The translations under genes and the position numbers were made by a program. From the NCBI GenBank assembly GCA_002393195.1, contig DGIK01000105.1, positions 1 through 62,042 on the forward strand: a stretch of 62,042 bases of DNA, written 5' to 3'. Source of the DNA: Bacteroidales bacterium UBA3824 (GTDB lineage Bacteria > Bacteroidota > Bacteroidia > Bacteroidales > UBA3824). Shown here piece after piece: positions 43,595 through 52,575 of the stretch (its first letter is position 1; each line of letters starts with the position of its first letter). The notes beneath the pieces are model-generated. The model was not told the origin of the DNA, did not search any database, and worked only from the letters and a program-made list of their open reading frames with translations.

Positions 43595-43657
43595 GTTATT
43601 TTTTCTTGTTTTTGTTGTGTCGTAATAGCGGCGCAAATATGGTTTGCAATCCGACTG

Positions 43658-43703
43658 CAAATGTATATAAATTTTTCGACTTTTTTTAACGGTCGAAAAA
43701 TTT
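43658..43703 (-). promoter_or_regulatory. fadD promoter with overlapping 12-bp inverted repeat
   Basis: The minus strand has TACATTTG at 43658-43665. The arms AAATTTTTCGAC (43669-43680) and GTCGAAAAATTT (43692-43703) form a perfect inverted repeat that covers the expected -33 region. This is the geometry of a repressor operator. The 345-nt gap to argR is otherwise AT-rich and holds the divergent argR promoter (TAATTTTG at 43902-43909). Confidence 0.5.
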
Positions 43704-43939
43704 TTTTTTTTGATATTTTATTAATACACTAATAATCAAACGGTTGACACCGCAAAAAAATTTGAAAAAATTTGAATTTAATTTTAAATCGAATTTGTTT
43801 TAACTATTTCTAAACATCCATAATGATACGAGTCGCACTACTTTCCTGCTACATTTTTTCAAATAGTGTTTAATTCTTTTTTTACATCGAAAAAAAATTG
43901 ATAATTTTGCGTGATTAAAATTGTATAAAATTCCACTAA

Positions 43940-44413
43940 ATGAACAGCAAGCAAAACCGTATATCGGAGATTTCGCACATCATCGAGAGCGAGGTGGTAC
44001 GTTCGCAGCAGGACATCATCTCGCGGTTGAGTGAGCGTGGCATCGAAGTTACACAGGCGAGCCTCTCCCGTTACCTCAAAGAAATTCAGGCGTCGCGCAT
44101 ACCTGACGGCGCGGGCGGATACATATACAAACTTCCCGACGGCGCAGGGCAGTCGCAGGGCGGCGGGATAGCGTCGGAAGTGATTTCGGTGGAGTTTGCG
44201 GGTTCGTCGTTGGTGGTGATACGCACCGGCGGCGGATTTGCCAATGCCGTGAGCGCGCTCATCGATTCGAGAAACATACAACTCTTTGCGGGTACTGTGT
44301 CCGGCGACGACACCATTATGATCGCCATCCGCGACGGCTATACGCGCAAGCAGGTAAAGCAGACGCTAATTTCCGAGTTCCCTTACATTAAAGACAAGTT
44401 TTTAAATGAATAA
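43940..44413 (+). CDS. argR: Arginine repressor ArgR
   Basis: A 157-residue protein of normal ArgR length. The N-terminal winged helix has the signature QASLSRYLKEIQ with the DNA-contacting Ser-Arg pair. The C-terminal oligomerization and arginine-binding domain has the motif FAGTVSGDDTIMIAIRD (G-T-x-x-G-D-D-T). It represses arginine biosynthesis when arginine is abundant. Its end overlaps the start of carA by 8 nt, so synthesis of the repressor is coupled to synthesis of carbamoyl phosphate, an arginine and pyrimidine precursor. Confidence 0.93.
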   Translation: MNSKQNRISEISHIIESEVVRSQQDIISRLSERGIEVTQASLSRYLKEIQASRIPDGAGGYIYKLPDGAGQSQGGGIASEVISVEFAGSSLVVIRTGGGFANAVSALIDSRNIQLFAGTVSGDDTIMIAIRDGYTRKQVKQTLISEFPYIKDKFLNE

Positions 44414-45473
44414 CCTCAAAAAAGCCGTGCTTCTCCTCGAAGACGGCACCAAATATCAGGGCTTTTCGTTTGGCAGCGAAAAGTCGAAGGCGGGCGAGGT
44501 GGTTTTCAATACCGCTATGACCGGCTACACCGAGAGCCTCACCGACCCAAGTTACAAGGGTCAGATTCTCGTGGCTACGTACCCTATGGAGGGCAATTAC
44601 GGAATCCCGGGCGACAAGACCACCGACAATATCCCCGACTTTTTCGAGTCTGACAGGATTCACGTGCAGGGTTTCGTAGTTGACGACTATTCCTTTGAAT
44701 ACAGCCATTGGAACGCCGCCAAAAGCCTCGACCAATACCTCAAAGAGAACGACGTGCCGGGAATTTTTGGCATCGACACCCGCGCCCTCACCAAGCGTCT
44801 GCGCGAAAAGGGTTCTATGCTCGGCAAGATAATCATCGACGACAACATCCCCGCCGACTACGACCCCAACAAGGACAACCTCGTGGCGCAAGTTTCTTGC
44901 AAGGAAGTAAGCACCTACGGCGACGGCAATAAGACCGTGGTACTCGTTGACTGCGGCGTCAAAAACAATATAATCCGCTGCTTCACCAAGCGCGGCGTCA
45001 AGGTAATCCGCGTGCCGTGGGATTATGATTTTACGACGTTGGAGTACGACGGCTTGTTTATCTCCAATGGACCCGGCGACCCAAAAATGTGCGTTGCCAC
45101 CATCGAAAACCTCCGCAAGGCGTTGCAGCAAGACAAGCCGATATATGGCATCTGCCTTGGCAATCAGTTGCTTGCACTTGCCGCCGGATTCGATACCTAC
45201 AAACTCAAATACGGACACCGCAGCCACAATCAGCCAGTATTGCGCGAAGGCACCGACCGTTGCTACATCACGAGTCAGAATCACGGTTTTGCAATTGATA
45301 TGAAAACAATCTCCGACGATTGGACGGCGTGGTTTGTAAACGTCAACGACGGCACTTGCGAAGGCATCCGCCACAAGACCCGTCCGATATTCTCCACACA
45401 ATTCCACCCAGAAGCGTGCGGCGGCCCAGTTGATACAGAGTTTTTGTTCGACGAGTTTGTCAAGTTAATTTAG
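44406..45473 (+). CDS. carA: Carbamoyl-phosphate synthase small subunit
   Basis: A 355-residue protein. The N-terminal small-subunit domain (LLLEDGTKYQGFSFGSEKSKAGEVVFNTAMTGY) precedes a class I glutamine amidotransferase domain with oxyanion region LFISNGPGDP, catalytic Cys in YGICLGNQLLAL and His/Glu in QFHPEACGGP. It produces ammonia from glutamine for carbamoyl phosphate synthesis. The large subunit gene carB is not next to it. A kinase-like gene follows 27 nt later, so carB must be elsewhere. Confidence 0.95.
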   Translation: MNNLKKAVLLLEDGTKYQGFSFGSEKSKAGEVVFNTAMTGYTESLTDPSYKGQILVATYPMEGNYGIPGDKTTDNIPDFFESDRIHVQGFVVDDYSFEYSHWNAAKSLDQYLKENDVPGIFGIDTRALTKRLREKGSMLGKIIIDDNIPADYDPNKDNLVAQVSCKEVSTYGDGNKTVVLVDCGVKNNIIRCFTKRGVKVIRVPWDYDFTTLEYDGLFISNGPGDPKMCVATIENLRKALQQDKPIYGICLGNQLLALAAGFDTYKLKYGHRSHNQPVLREGTDRCYITSQNHGFAIDMKTISDDWTAWFVNVNDGTCEGIRHKTRPIFSTQFHPEACGGPVDTEFLFDEFVKLI

Positions 45474-45500
45474 TGAGGAATCAACAAATCGTTCTTAATC

Positions 45501-46115
45501 ATGACCCCGAAGATTGTATTGAGCATAGGAAGGCAGTTTGGCAGTGGCGGCAGGGTTCTTGGACGAGCCATTGCCGACCGCCTTGGTATGAAGTATTATG
45601 ACGACGAATTGTTGTCGTATGCGGCGCAGCACAGCGGCATCGACAAAAAACTCCTTGCCGAAAAAGACGAGAAACCGGTAACGAGCAGTTTTTTCCAAAA
45701 TATCAATCACCTTATTGCCGGCAACGATTCGCCCGTGAGCGACGAAAACATTTTTAAGATTCAGTCTGACGCAATACGCAAGGCGGCTGTTGAGAGCGAT
45801 TGTGTGATTATTGGTCGTTGCTCCGACTACATTCTCCGCGATTACGAATATTGTATGAGCGTATTTTATTGGGCTCCAATCGACGACCGCATCCTCCGCG
45901 TATCGCAGCGTCTTGGCACCGACGACCGCGACAAGGTGCGTCAACTCATTGAGCGCGAAGACAGCCGCCGTGCCAAGTATTACAACTATTTTACCGGCAA
46001 GACTTGGGGCGCGGCATCAAGTTACGACGCTTGCCTCAATGTCGCTCTGCTTGGTGTGGACGCAACGGCAGAATTGACGATAGAATTGTTGCAGAAGCGG
46101 TTTCGTAAGCATTAA
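45501..46115 (+). CDS. Cytidylate-kinase-like protein
   Basis: The protein has 204 residues from ATG 45501. The P-loop-like segment SIGRQFGSGGRVLGRAIADRLGMKYYDDELL is typical of the cytidylate-kinase-like family (PF13189), in which the canonical GKS is replaced by SGG. Further motifs are CVIIGRCSDYILRD and the LID-like DKVRQLIEREDSRRAKYYNYF. The true substrate of this family is not established, and nucleotide monophosphates are likely. It ends in a strong terminator together with argR-carA. Confidence 0.85.
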   Translation: MTPKIVLSIGRQFGSGGRVLGRAIADRLGMKYYDDELLSYAAQHSGIDKKLLAEKDEKPVTSSFFQNINHLIAGNDSPVSDENIFKIQSDAIRKAAVESDCVIIGRCSDYILRDYEYCMSVFYWAPIDDRILRVSQRLGTDDRDKVRQLIEREDSRRAKYYNYFTGKTWGAASSYDACLNVALLGVDATAELTIELLQKRFRKH

Positions 46116-46132
46116 AAGTATGCTACAAAACG

Positions 46133-46183
46133 AAATATCGTCTTCCTGACGTCTGCGAGGCGTTTGGAAGACGATATTTTTTT
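46133..46183 (+). terminator. Intrinsic terminator after the argR-carA operon
   Basis: AAATATCGTCTTCC pairs with GGAAGACGATATTT across a 19-nt loop and continues into TTTT. Confidence 0.9.
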
Positions 46184-46225
46184 CACCCCCAACCTATAAG
46201 CGGGGAATTTAAGTGAATAATTCTT

Positions 46226-48166
46226 TTATTGTGTAATCACCACGCCGCCGTTGCAAGGTATTGTGATGGCTACTTGCTGTTTCTTGTTGATTTTCAAATC
46301 CTTGACGCTGCCGTTGAGTTGGTCGTCGTCAGAATATACCTTCACAGTGCTGCCGGCGGCAAACATCGGGAGGGTCAATGTGGTTTTGAGAGTCTCCTTC
46401 TGAGCGTTGATGCCAGCAACAATCCACTTGCTGCCACTGCGACGGGCGATGATTACGTATTTGCCCGGGTAGCCGTCGATAAACTTAACCTCGTCCCAAG
46501 TGGTGGGAACAGTTTTCATAAAGTCGATAGCCCAAGCGGGTGCGTCGGTGAGGTTGTTGGGCGCAAGGGCGAAGTGCTGCACCGCGCTTTGGAACAATGT
46601 AGCAACCGCCAATGCAAATACATCGCTCGTGCGGCGTGTAGTGCCGTGCTGATTGTCTGCGCTGTAACGTTTGTTGAGGGCAGAACCACCGAAGTCCATA
46701 GAACCCACGGTATTGCGGATGAAGGGATGCAAGCAGGCGTTGAAAGCCTCGTTGTCGCACGCGCCCTGACCAAAATGCAGATTTTCGGACGCGAGGACAG
46801 CCTCAGATGCGGCGTAGTTAGGATACATCTTTTCCCAACCGCGAGGCAAGGTGCAGCCGTGGAAAATCACCAACAGACCAAAATCGTTGGCGTCGGCGAG
46901 AATGTCTTCGTAGAGTTGCATCATTTGCTGCTTGTCGCCGCCAAAGAAATCCACCTTGATGCCACGGATGCCATTGTCCTGCATCCATTTCATCTCCTGA
47001 CGACGTATGCGCGAATTGTTCATCTTGCCAATCGGGGTCTGCGGAGCGTCGTTCCAAGAGCCGTTGGAATTGTACCAAAGGAAAAGTCCCACACCCTTGG
47101 TCTTGCCATATTTAGCAAGGTCGGCTATCTTTTCATAACCAATTGCGGTGTCCCAGAATGCGTCAATCAAAACACTCTGATAGCCCATCGCGGCGGAAAA
47201 ATCGATGTAGCGTTTCTGCTCGTCGTAGTTGCAACTTGGATCCATACCGATAATCCAACTCCACGAGCCCTTGCCGTAGATGTATTGCTGCGATGCTTTA
47301 TATTTTTGTTCGGTGAGGTCGAATGGTACGGTGGTTTCCACGATATTGTTGAGACCGCCCAAAGTGATTGTGCGCCAAGGAGTTTTGCCCGGCAACGCCA
47401 TCTGTACTGACGTGCTGCCAAATCCGTTCAACTCCTCCTCCTGCGGGAAGCCAATTTGATATTTTGCACCGCCAATATTGAGGAGTCGGCAACCAACATA
47501 ACCGCCGTCTGTGCCGGTCTCGCTGATGAGAGTCCAAGTGTTGTCGGCCACCTTGAAAAGGCAGGGGAATGTGTAACCGTTGCCCCAACCATTTTTGCCG
47601 TTTTGGTCATCGACAGTGTAAGGTGTCTCGTAACTCGGCGATGTCCTCGCAAATCCGCCCATCGGTTTAGACTGCGGGCAGAGGAATGTCGTGGTTGCGT
47701 CGGGCAGGTTGAACGCAGTAGCCTCGCTGTTGATGACACATACTTTGGTCTGCTTGGTGTCGTAGATGACGTAACGGAACGCCACGTCGCGGTTGCTTAC
47801 GCGAAATTCGACAGCCATCCTGTTGTCGCCCTTGGTGAAATCCACCGTCAAGGCTTTGGCTGTATAGTTGACGTTGCTCTGCTTGATGTTGGGCAGAGAG
47901 TAGGTCTCGTTGATGTCGGAAACTGCGGATGCCTTGTCGAGCGACATTCCAGATGTAAAATCGCCGATGTTGGTCTGTACGCCCAAAGACGACGGAGCAA
48001 CGATGGTCTTGCCGTCGTAGGAGACCGAATACTTTGGCGCGCCGTTTTGCGCCGTGATGCTGACGGAGATTTTGCCGTCAGGGCTTGTCAAAGTCTTGCT
48101 GTCTTGGGCGTTGGAGGTCGCCAACATTCCCAAAATCAGCGCAGTAGTTAGTAGAACTCTTTTCAT
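46226..48166 (-). CDS. GH97 glycoside hydrolase, retaining type
   Basis: A 646-residue exported enzyme (signal peptide to TSNAQ). The N-terminal beta-super-sandwich runs to about residue 290 and the (beta/alpha)8 catalytic domain follows (YIYGKGSWSWIIGMDPS). The segment GIKVDFFGGDKQ contains Asp406, which corresponds to the nucleophile of retaining GH97 members; inverting SusB-type enzymes have Gly there and use two Glu bases. HGCTLPRGWEKMYPNYAASEAV supplies the next conserved Glu. Retaining GH97 enzymes include alpha-galactosidases and related activities. It is monocistronic, downstream of glsB on the same strand. The substrate remains a family-based guess. Confidence 0.9.
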   Translation of the reverse strand: MKRVLLTTALILGMLATSNAQDSKTLTSPDGKISVSITAQNGAPKYSVSYDGKTIVAPSSLGVQTNIGDFTSGMSLDKASAVSDINETYSLPNIKQSNVNYTAKALTVDFTKGDNRMAVEFRVSNRDVAFRYVIYDTKQTKVCVINSEATAFNLPDATTTFLCPQSKPMGGFARTSPSYETPYTVDDQNGKNGWGNGYTFPCLFKVADNTWTLISETGTDGGYVGCRLLNIGGAKYQIGFPQEEELNGFGSTSVQMALPGKTPWRTITLGGLNNIVETTVPFDLTEQKYKASQQYIYGKGSWSWIIGMDPSCNYDEQKRYIDFSAAMGYQSVLIDAFWDTAIGYEKIADLAKYGKTKGVGLFLWYNSNGSWNDAPQTPIGKMNNSRIRRQEMKWMQDNGIRGIKVDFFGGDKQQMMQLYEDILADANDFGLLVIFHGCTLPRGWEKMYPNYAASEAVLASENLHFGQGACDNEAFNACLHPFIRNTVGSMDFGGSALNKRYSADNQHGTTRRTSDVFALAVATLFQSAVQHFALAPNNLTDAPAWAIDFMKTVPTTWDEVKFIDGYPGKYVIIARRSGSKWIVAGINAQKETLKTTLTLPMFAAGSTVKVYSDDDQLNGSVKDLKINKKQQVAITIPCNGGVVITQ

Positions 48167-48216
48167 TTCTGTTTGTTATAAAAATTTTAAGTGATATTCA
48201 AAAAAAAGGAAACGAC

Positions 48217-48249
48217 AAAGGCTGTCTTTTTTTGAATCGGACAGCCCTT
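48217..48249 (-). terminator. Probable intrinsic terminator after the GlsB-type gene
   Basis: AAAGGCTGTC pairs with GACAGCCCTT across a 13-nt loop. On the minus strand a T tract follows shortly after (CCTTTTTTT). Confidence 0.6.
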
Positions 48250-48285
48250 GCCTTGTTTTGTAGTGTGTGATTGGTACATTCTGTG

Positions 48286-48543
48286 TTACTTCTTGCCGAT
48301 AATCAACGATGCGACAAACAGGATAATCAATGCGCCGAGTGTGCCGGTGATGATTGCGTTGAGCAGACCTTCGCCAACGAGTTTGCTGATGAAACCGCCA
48401 AGCAACCAATTGCCTACCCAACTGCCAACGATGCCGATGACAATGTTCATAATCAGACCGTTGCCCGACCCCTTGAAGAGTTTGCCAGCGAGAAAGCCGC
48501 ACAAGCAACCAATCAAACATGTGACGATAATGCTTACTATCAT
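48286..48543 (-). CDS. GlsB/YeaQ/YmgE family stress-response membrane protein
   Basis: An 85-residue protein with three hydrophobic helices: IVSIIVTCLIGCLCGFLAGKL, GLIMNIVIGIVGSWVGNWLLGG and LNAIITGTLGALIILFVASLIIG. The glycine-rich pattern GFLAG...GNGLIMNIVIGIVGSWVG identifies the transglycosylase-associated/GlsB family of small inner membrane proteins induced by envelope stress. Molecular function is not known. It is a single gene between the HD hydrolase and GH97. Confidence 0.9.
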   Translation of the reverse strand: MIVSIIVTCLIGCLCGFLAGKLFKGSGNGLIMNIVIGIVGSWVGNWLLGGFISKLVGEGLLNAIITGTLGALIILFVASLIIGKK

Positions 48544-48674
48544 AATATTGAAGTTTTTAATTGTTATTATTACGTTTCGGAAAAAAATATTCCGGCGGTA
48601 AAGTTATAAAATTTTTTTTATGGAGAATGTTTTTTTTGAAAAAATTTTGATAACGGGAAAAAAGTTTCCCTTCC

Positions 48675-49910
48675 TTACACCGCGTAGCAAACGAAAAACT
48701 TTTTTACCGTCTTGCTCATTGCGGAGACGTTTGCCATATCGGAGGCGGCGGCGATTTCTTGGATGGTGCCGTCCTTGTGGATTACCTTGATGGATTCGTT
48801 GTGATTGCGCGAGTATGCCTTGTTATACAATGCACCTGTGATAACAAAATTGTCGATGTATTCATCCGGCACTGTCTTGCGCTCACGCATCTGAGCCTTT
48901 ATTTCTTGGATGCGGGAATCACCAATCTCGACATGGGATACTTCTATCTTAAACAACCGCCTGTCAATGAGCCGTTTGCAAAGGTTGGAGAGTACATAAT
49001 CGTCGGCACTGCGCCAAACCTTGATTGCCGACACAATGTCGGAATCGTCCAACTGCGCAAAATGCTCCAACGGTGTAAGTCCATCGTATTTGGTGTGCAA
49101 ATCGCTATCTGTAACGCTATTGGCGAGGAAAAATTTTAACGACGGCGAGGCAAACAAATCCACGCCCTTGCCCATCAACTCTTTGGCACGGCTGATAATC
49201 GCCTTCAACATTTCTTCCGCAGCGACAACTGTTTTGTGCAGATACACCTGCCAATACATCAGACGACGCGCCACGAGGAATTTTTCGACGGAATAGATGC
49301 CCTTAGCCTCGATGACTGGTTCGTCGTTGTAACACGAAAGCATCTGTATAATCCTCGCGCTGCCTATCACGCCGTCGCTCACGCCCGTGAAAAAGCTGTC
49401 CCTGTTCAAGTAGTCCAACCTATCCATATCCAACTGACTGCTAACGAGTTTGTGCAGCAGTCGGCAGGGATACGTATTGTTGAAAACCATAATGCCGCCC
49501 GCAAGACGACCGTGAAAATCATTGTCGATTATCTTCATAAACTCCTCCGAAATCCGCTCATGCGACACGTTGCAGAAAAAACTATTCTCCAACGTGTGGG
49601 AAAAAGGGCCGTGTCCGAGGTCGTGCAGGAGTATCGCAATCATCGCCGCCTCGCGGTCGTCATCATTGATAATGAAGCCTTTGCGCCCAAGCACCGACAA
49701 TGCGTCCTGCATCAAATGAGTGGCGCCCAATGCGTGTTGAAATCGTGTGTGCATCGCGCCTGGATGCACCAAATAACTGAGACCCAACTGTTTGATGCGC
49801 CTCTGACGCTGAAACAGCGGATGCTCTATGATGTCGAATATCAACTCATTGTCGATGTTGATAAGGCCATACACGGGGTCATTTACTATTTTGAGTTTGT
49901 TGGTGGACAT
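48675..49910 (-). CDS. HD-superfamily phosphohydrolase (YdhJ/dGTPase-like)
   Basis: The protein has 411 residues from ATG 49910 (MSTNKLKIVNDPVYGLINIDNELI); earlier in-frame codons are upstream sequence. The HD metal site is visible as His in TRFQHALGATHL, the pair in LLHDLGHGPFSHTLE and the Asp of SQLDMDRLDYLNRD. The family hydrolyses dNTPs or related nucleotides, and the exact substrate is unknown. In many Bacteroidales this gene is immediately upstream of lpxD, whereas here the two are about 14 kb apart. Confidence 0.88.
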   Translation of the reverse strand: MSTNKLKIVNDPVYGLINIDNELIFDIIEHPLFQRQRRIKQLGLSYLVHPGAMHTRFQHALGATHLMQDALSVLGRKGFIINDDDREAAMIAILLHDLGHGPFSHTLENSFFCNVSHERISEEFMKIIDNDFHGRLAGGIMVFNNTYPCRLLHKLVSSQLDMDRLDYLNRDSFFTGVSDGVIGSARIIQMLSCYNDEPVIEAKGIYSVEKFLVARRLMYWQVYLHKTVVAAEEMLKAIISRAKELMGKGVDLFASPSLKFFLANSVTDSDLHTKYDGLTPLEHFAQLDDSDIVSAIKVWRSADDYVLSNLCKRLIDRRLFKIEVSHVEIGDSRIQEIKAQMRERKTVPDEYIDNFVITGALYNKAYSRNHNESIKVIHKDGTIQEIAAASDMANVSAMSKTVKKFFVCYAV

Positions 49911-50041
49911 AGTTGTAATTGTTTTGGGCAAATATAAAAAATTTTTGCGGAAATATCGGCGGATTAACAATATTTTTTCTTTTTCAGGAAAAAAATCATT
50001 AACTTTGCCCTCACAACAAAGCCATCAAAACATCGAATACT

Positions 50042-51607
50042 ATGCGCACATTCAACATCACAGGGACGTGCATTCCCAACAAGCACTATATGGTGGACAT
50101 CACCGACCGACTTGACGAAATCGAAAAACAAGTGGCTATGGGCAAATACCTCACCATCAACCGTGGCAGACAATTCGGCAAGACCACCACGCTTTTCCTC
50201 TTGGCGAAGCGGCTGAGCGAGAAGTATGTGGTGTTTTCGATTAGTTTTGAGGCGTTTAGCGGGGATCATTTTCGCAACAACGACACCCTCGCATACTCTT
50301 TTGTGGAGGCGTTGCAGACTCAAATATCTTTCAATGTAACCCGCAATGCCGACGACTGTGTAAAAAAATCGCTGTCTGACATTCTTAAAGCCAATTCTGA
50401 GAAAAGGGAAATTTCCCAAAACGATTTTTCCAAACTGATATTCGACATTTGTTCCCAATCGTCAAAACCGATTGTTGTGTTTATCGACGAGGTTGACAAC
50501 GCGAGCAACTACGATTCGTTCATAAATTTGTTGAGATTTTTGCGCGACAAATACCTCAAACGCGATAGCGTTCCGACATTCCAATCCGTAATCCTTGCGG
50601 GGGTTTACGACATCAAAAACCTCAAACTCAAAGTGCGCCCCGACAGCGACCATCAATACAATAGTCCGTGGAACATTGCGGTGGCTTTCAAGGAGAGGAT
50701 GTCTTTTTCAAAAGAACAGATTGCCCAAATGCTCGGCGACTACGAAAACGACCATCATACGGGCATGGACATCAATGGAATTGCCTCGTTGATAGAGGAT
50801 TATACTTCGGGATACCCATTTTTGGTGTCAAAAATATGCCTTACCATCGACGAAGAAAAACTCGGCTGGACTACCGAAGGCGTCATCGAGGCGGTGAAAA
50901 TCCTGCTCGTTGAAAAAAACACCTTCTTCGACGACCTCAATAAGAAGTTGGACGACTTTCCAGAATTGGAATCGCTCTTGAAAGACATTCTGTATTACGG
51001 CAAGCCCTGCCCATTCAATTTGGACATCAAGATAATAGACATCGCGCAGATGTTCAATTACATAGCCAACAACAATGGTTATGTAAAAATCTCCAACCGC
51101 ATAATCGAAACCCGCCTTTACAACAAGTTTATGGCGGTGGATGTGCGCGGCAAAATGTTTGATGCGGGCGAGATAGAAAAGTCGCAATTCATAGAAAACG
51201 GCTCTCTCAAAATGGATTTGATTTTGGAACGGTTTGCCTTCCACTTCAACCAAATCTACGGCAAACAGACCAAGGAGTTCAAGGAGGAGGAGGCACGGCG
51301 TTATTTTATGCTGTACGTCCGCCCAATCATCAACGGCACAGGCAATTACTACATCGAGGCGCAGACCCGCGACCGCTCCCGCACCGATATGGTAATCGAC
51401 TATTTGGGCAAGCAATACATCATCGAAATGAAGATTTGGCGCGGCAATTCGTACAACGAGCGCGGCGAACAGCAACTCGCCGAATATCTTGATTTTTACA
51501 ACATTACAAAAGGCTACCTGCTCAGTTTCTGTTTCAACAAAAAGAAAATCCCCGCCGCCAAGACGATTAAAATTGGCGACAGGGAGATTGTGGAAGTGGT
51601 CGTGTAA
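50042..51607 (+). CDS. AAA-like ATPase with C-terminal PD-(D/E)XK nuclease domain
   Basis: The protein has 521 residues. The N terminus FNITGTCIPNKHYMVDITDRLDEIEKQV leads into a P-loop variant NRGRQFGKTTTLFLL; Walker B is PIVVFIDEVDNAS. The C-terminal domain has a PD-(D/E)XK pattern (RSRTDMVIDYLGKQYIIEMKIWRG; Asp, Glu and Lys in place). It differs in family from the ATPases at 12320, 14096 and 28612 but shares the nuclease-like tail. -7 box TAACTTTG at 50000-50007; the leader has AAAACATCGA seven bases before the ATG as at 12320. Function unknown. Confidence 0.85.
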   Translation: MRTFNITGTCIPNKHYMVDITDRLDEIEKQVAMGKYLTINRGRQFGKTTTLFLLAKRLSEKYVVFSISFEAFSGDHFRNNDTLAYSFVEALQTQISFNVTRNADDCVKKSLSDILKANSEKREISQNDFSKLIFDICSQSSKPIVVFIDEVDNASNYDSFINLLRFLRDKYLKRDSVPTFQSVILAGVYDIKNLKLKVRPDSDHQYNSPWNIAVAFKERMSFSKEQIAQMLGDYENDHHTGMDINGIASLIEDYTSGYPFLVSKICLTIDEEKLGWTTEGVIEAVKILLVEKNTFFDDLNKKLDDFPELESLLKDILYYGKPCPFNLDIKIIDIAQMFNYIANNNGYVKISNRIIETRLYNKFMAVDVRGKMFDAGEIEKSQFIENGSLKMDLILERFAFHFNQIYGKQTKEFKEEEARRYFMLYVRPIINGTGNYYIEAQTRDRSRTDMVIDYLGKQYIIEMKIWRGNSYNERGEQQLAEYLDFYNITKGYLLSFCFNKKKIPAAKTIKIGDREIVEVVV

Positions 51608-51660
51608 GGGATGCTTGTTTTATGATTTGGATTGTGAGTATTACGTTGAGGACGGATACC

Positions 51661-51984
51661 TTAATCCGCCAACTCAACATCATCGGCAAATTTTTTGGGG
51701 TCGCGACGGTTATCTCTGAAAGAGGCAATAACAATGCGCTGACCGTCTATGTAATAGACAATTCGGTTCAGACGATTGACACGGACACTCCTTAACTCAA
51801 CGGAGAAGTCTTTTAGAAATGGATCTTTTGCTCCCATTTTTGGATTAAGGACTAGTACGGAAACAGTAGCGTCGATTTCGCTTAAAAACTTGGCTTTTGT
51901 TTGCTCGCCAAACTCTCTCTGAATGTAAGCTGCAATATCTCGGACGGTTTCTGCCGCTTTTTCAGACCAAATTACGTTCATCAT
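51661..51984 (-). CDS. RelE/ParE-family toxin
   Basis: A 107-residue protein with the RelE/ParE fold pattern: VIWSEKAAETVRDIAAYIQREFGEQTKAKFLSEI, then PFLKDFSVELRSVRVNRLNRIVYYIDGQRIVIASFRDNRRDP. The terminal R-D-N-R-R-D-P is the typical basic end of ParE proteins, which inhibit gyrase or cleave mRNA. Its start overlaps the stop of the upstream antitoxin by 4 nt. The convergent AAA gene ends 53 nt away. Confidence 0.88.
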   Translation of the reverse strand: MMNVIWSEKAAETVRDIAAYIQREFGEQTKAKFLSEIDATVSVLVLNPKMGAKDPFLKDFSVELRSVRVNRLNRIVYYIDGQRIVIASFRDNRRDPKKFADDVELAD

Positions 51985-52214
51985 ACCGCCTCCTGTAATA
52001 TTTCATCTTCCATACACATCCTAAATACATCTTCAGTAGAATAAAATTTTCCTGCTTGTACTTGTCGGATGCCTTCTTCAATGTCATTGCGGTATTCGTC
52101 CAACGTATCGCGTCTGAGTGGCTGTCCGCTGTCGGCAAACAGTGTCTCCTTCAACCACTTCAAATCGTCTTGGGAAAGCTCTCCCAAAAATTTTATTATT
52201 GATTCTCTACTCAT
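51981..52214 (-). CDS. Antitoxin partner of the ParE/RelE toxin
   Basis: A 77-residue acidic protein: SRESIIKFLGELSQDDLKWLKETLF followed by DEYRNDIEEGIRQVQAGKFYSTEDVFRMCMEDEI. The last part, EGIRQVQAGKFYSTEDVF, resembles the toxin-binding tail of ParD/PrlF-type antitoxins in this phylum. It is the first gene of the pair, overlapping the toxin by 4 nt. DNA binding cannot be seen directly. Confidence 0.8.
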   Translation of the reverse strand: MSRESIIKFLGELSQDDLKWLKETLFADSGQPLRRDTLDEYRNDIEEGIRQVQAGKFYSTEDVFRMCMEDEILQEAV

Positions 52215-52310
52215 TGTTCGTCATTTTTGTTGTTTCTTTCCGCAAATGTAAATCTATTTTTCAAAAAAAAAAAATTTCATATAATATAATTACAAAAATA
52301 CACAAAATAA

Positions 52311-52436
52311 TCATCGCAACGGAATCAACTCAACCCCATCCCCATACATCTCCCATCTTATCGGCAATGTCATCTGCCAATTTTGTTCGGAGATTAATTT
52401 TTGTTGGGCGACGATGCGGGAGAGGTCTGCGAGCGA
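52311..52436 (-). pseudogene. Possible gene remnant (39-codon open fragment)
   Basis: A minus-strand frame between two stops reads ADLSRIVAQQKLISEQNWQ then MTLPIRWEMYGDGVELIPLR. It has codon use like genuine protein and no start codon, and it stands alone in the 361-nt gap between the antitoxin and GH97. I do not recognise the family. The rest of the gap holds the AT-rich antitoxin promoter and the GH97 terminator hairpin. Confidence 0.3.
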
Positions 52437-52462
52437 CTATTTTCTGCGGATGATACGATGCA

Positions 52463-52526
52463 AAAAAATATCGTCCTCATATCCTGCGGCACTTCTCGGT
52501 TGAAAAATTCTTGTGAGCCGCAGGAT
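52463..52526 (-). terminator. Terminator of the second GH97 gene
   Basis: ATCCTGCGGC (52481-52490) pairs with GCCGCAGGAT (52517-52526). On the minus strand this is followed within 20 nt by TTTTTTT. Confidence 0.65.
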
Positions 52527-52575
52527 AGGGATGATGTTAATAATAATTTGATTGTCAATGCTTTGCGTATCACAA

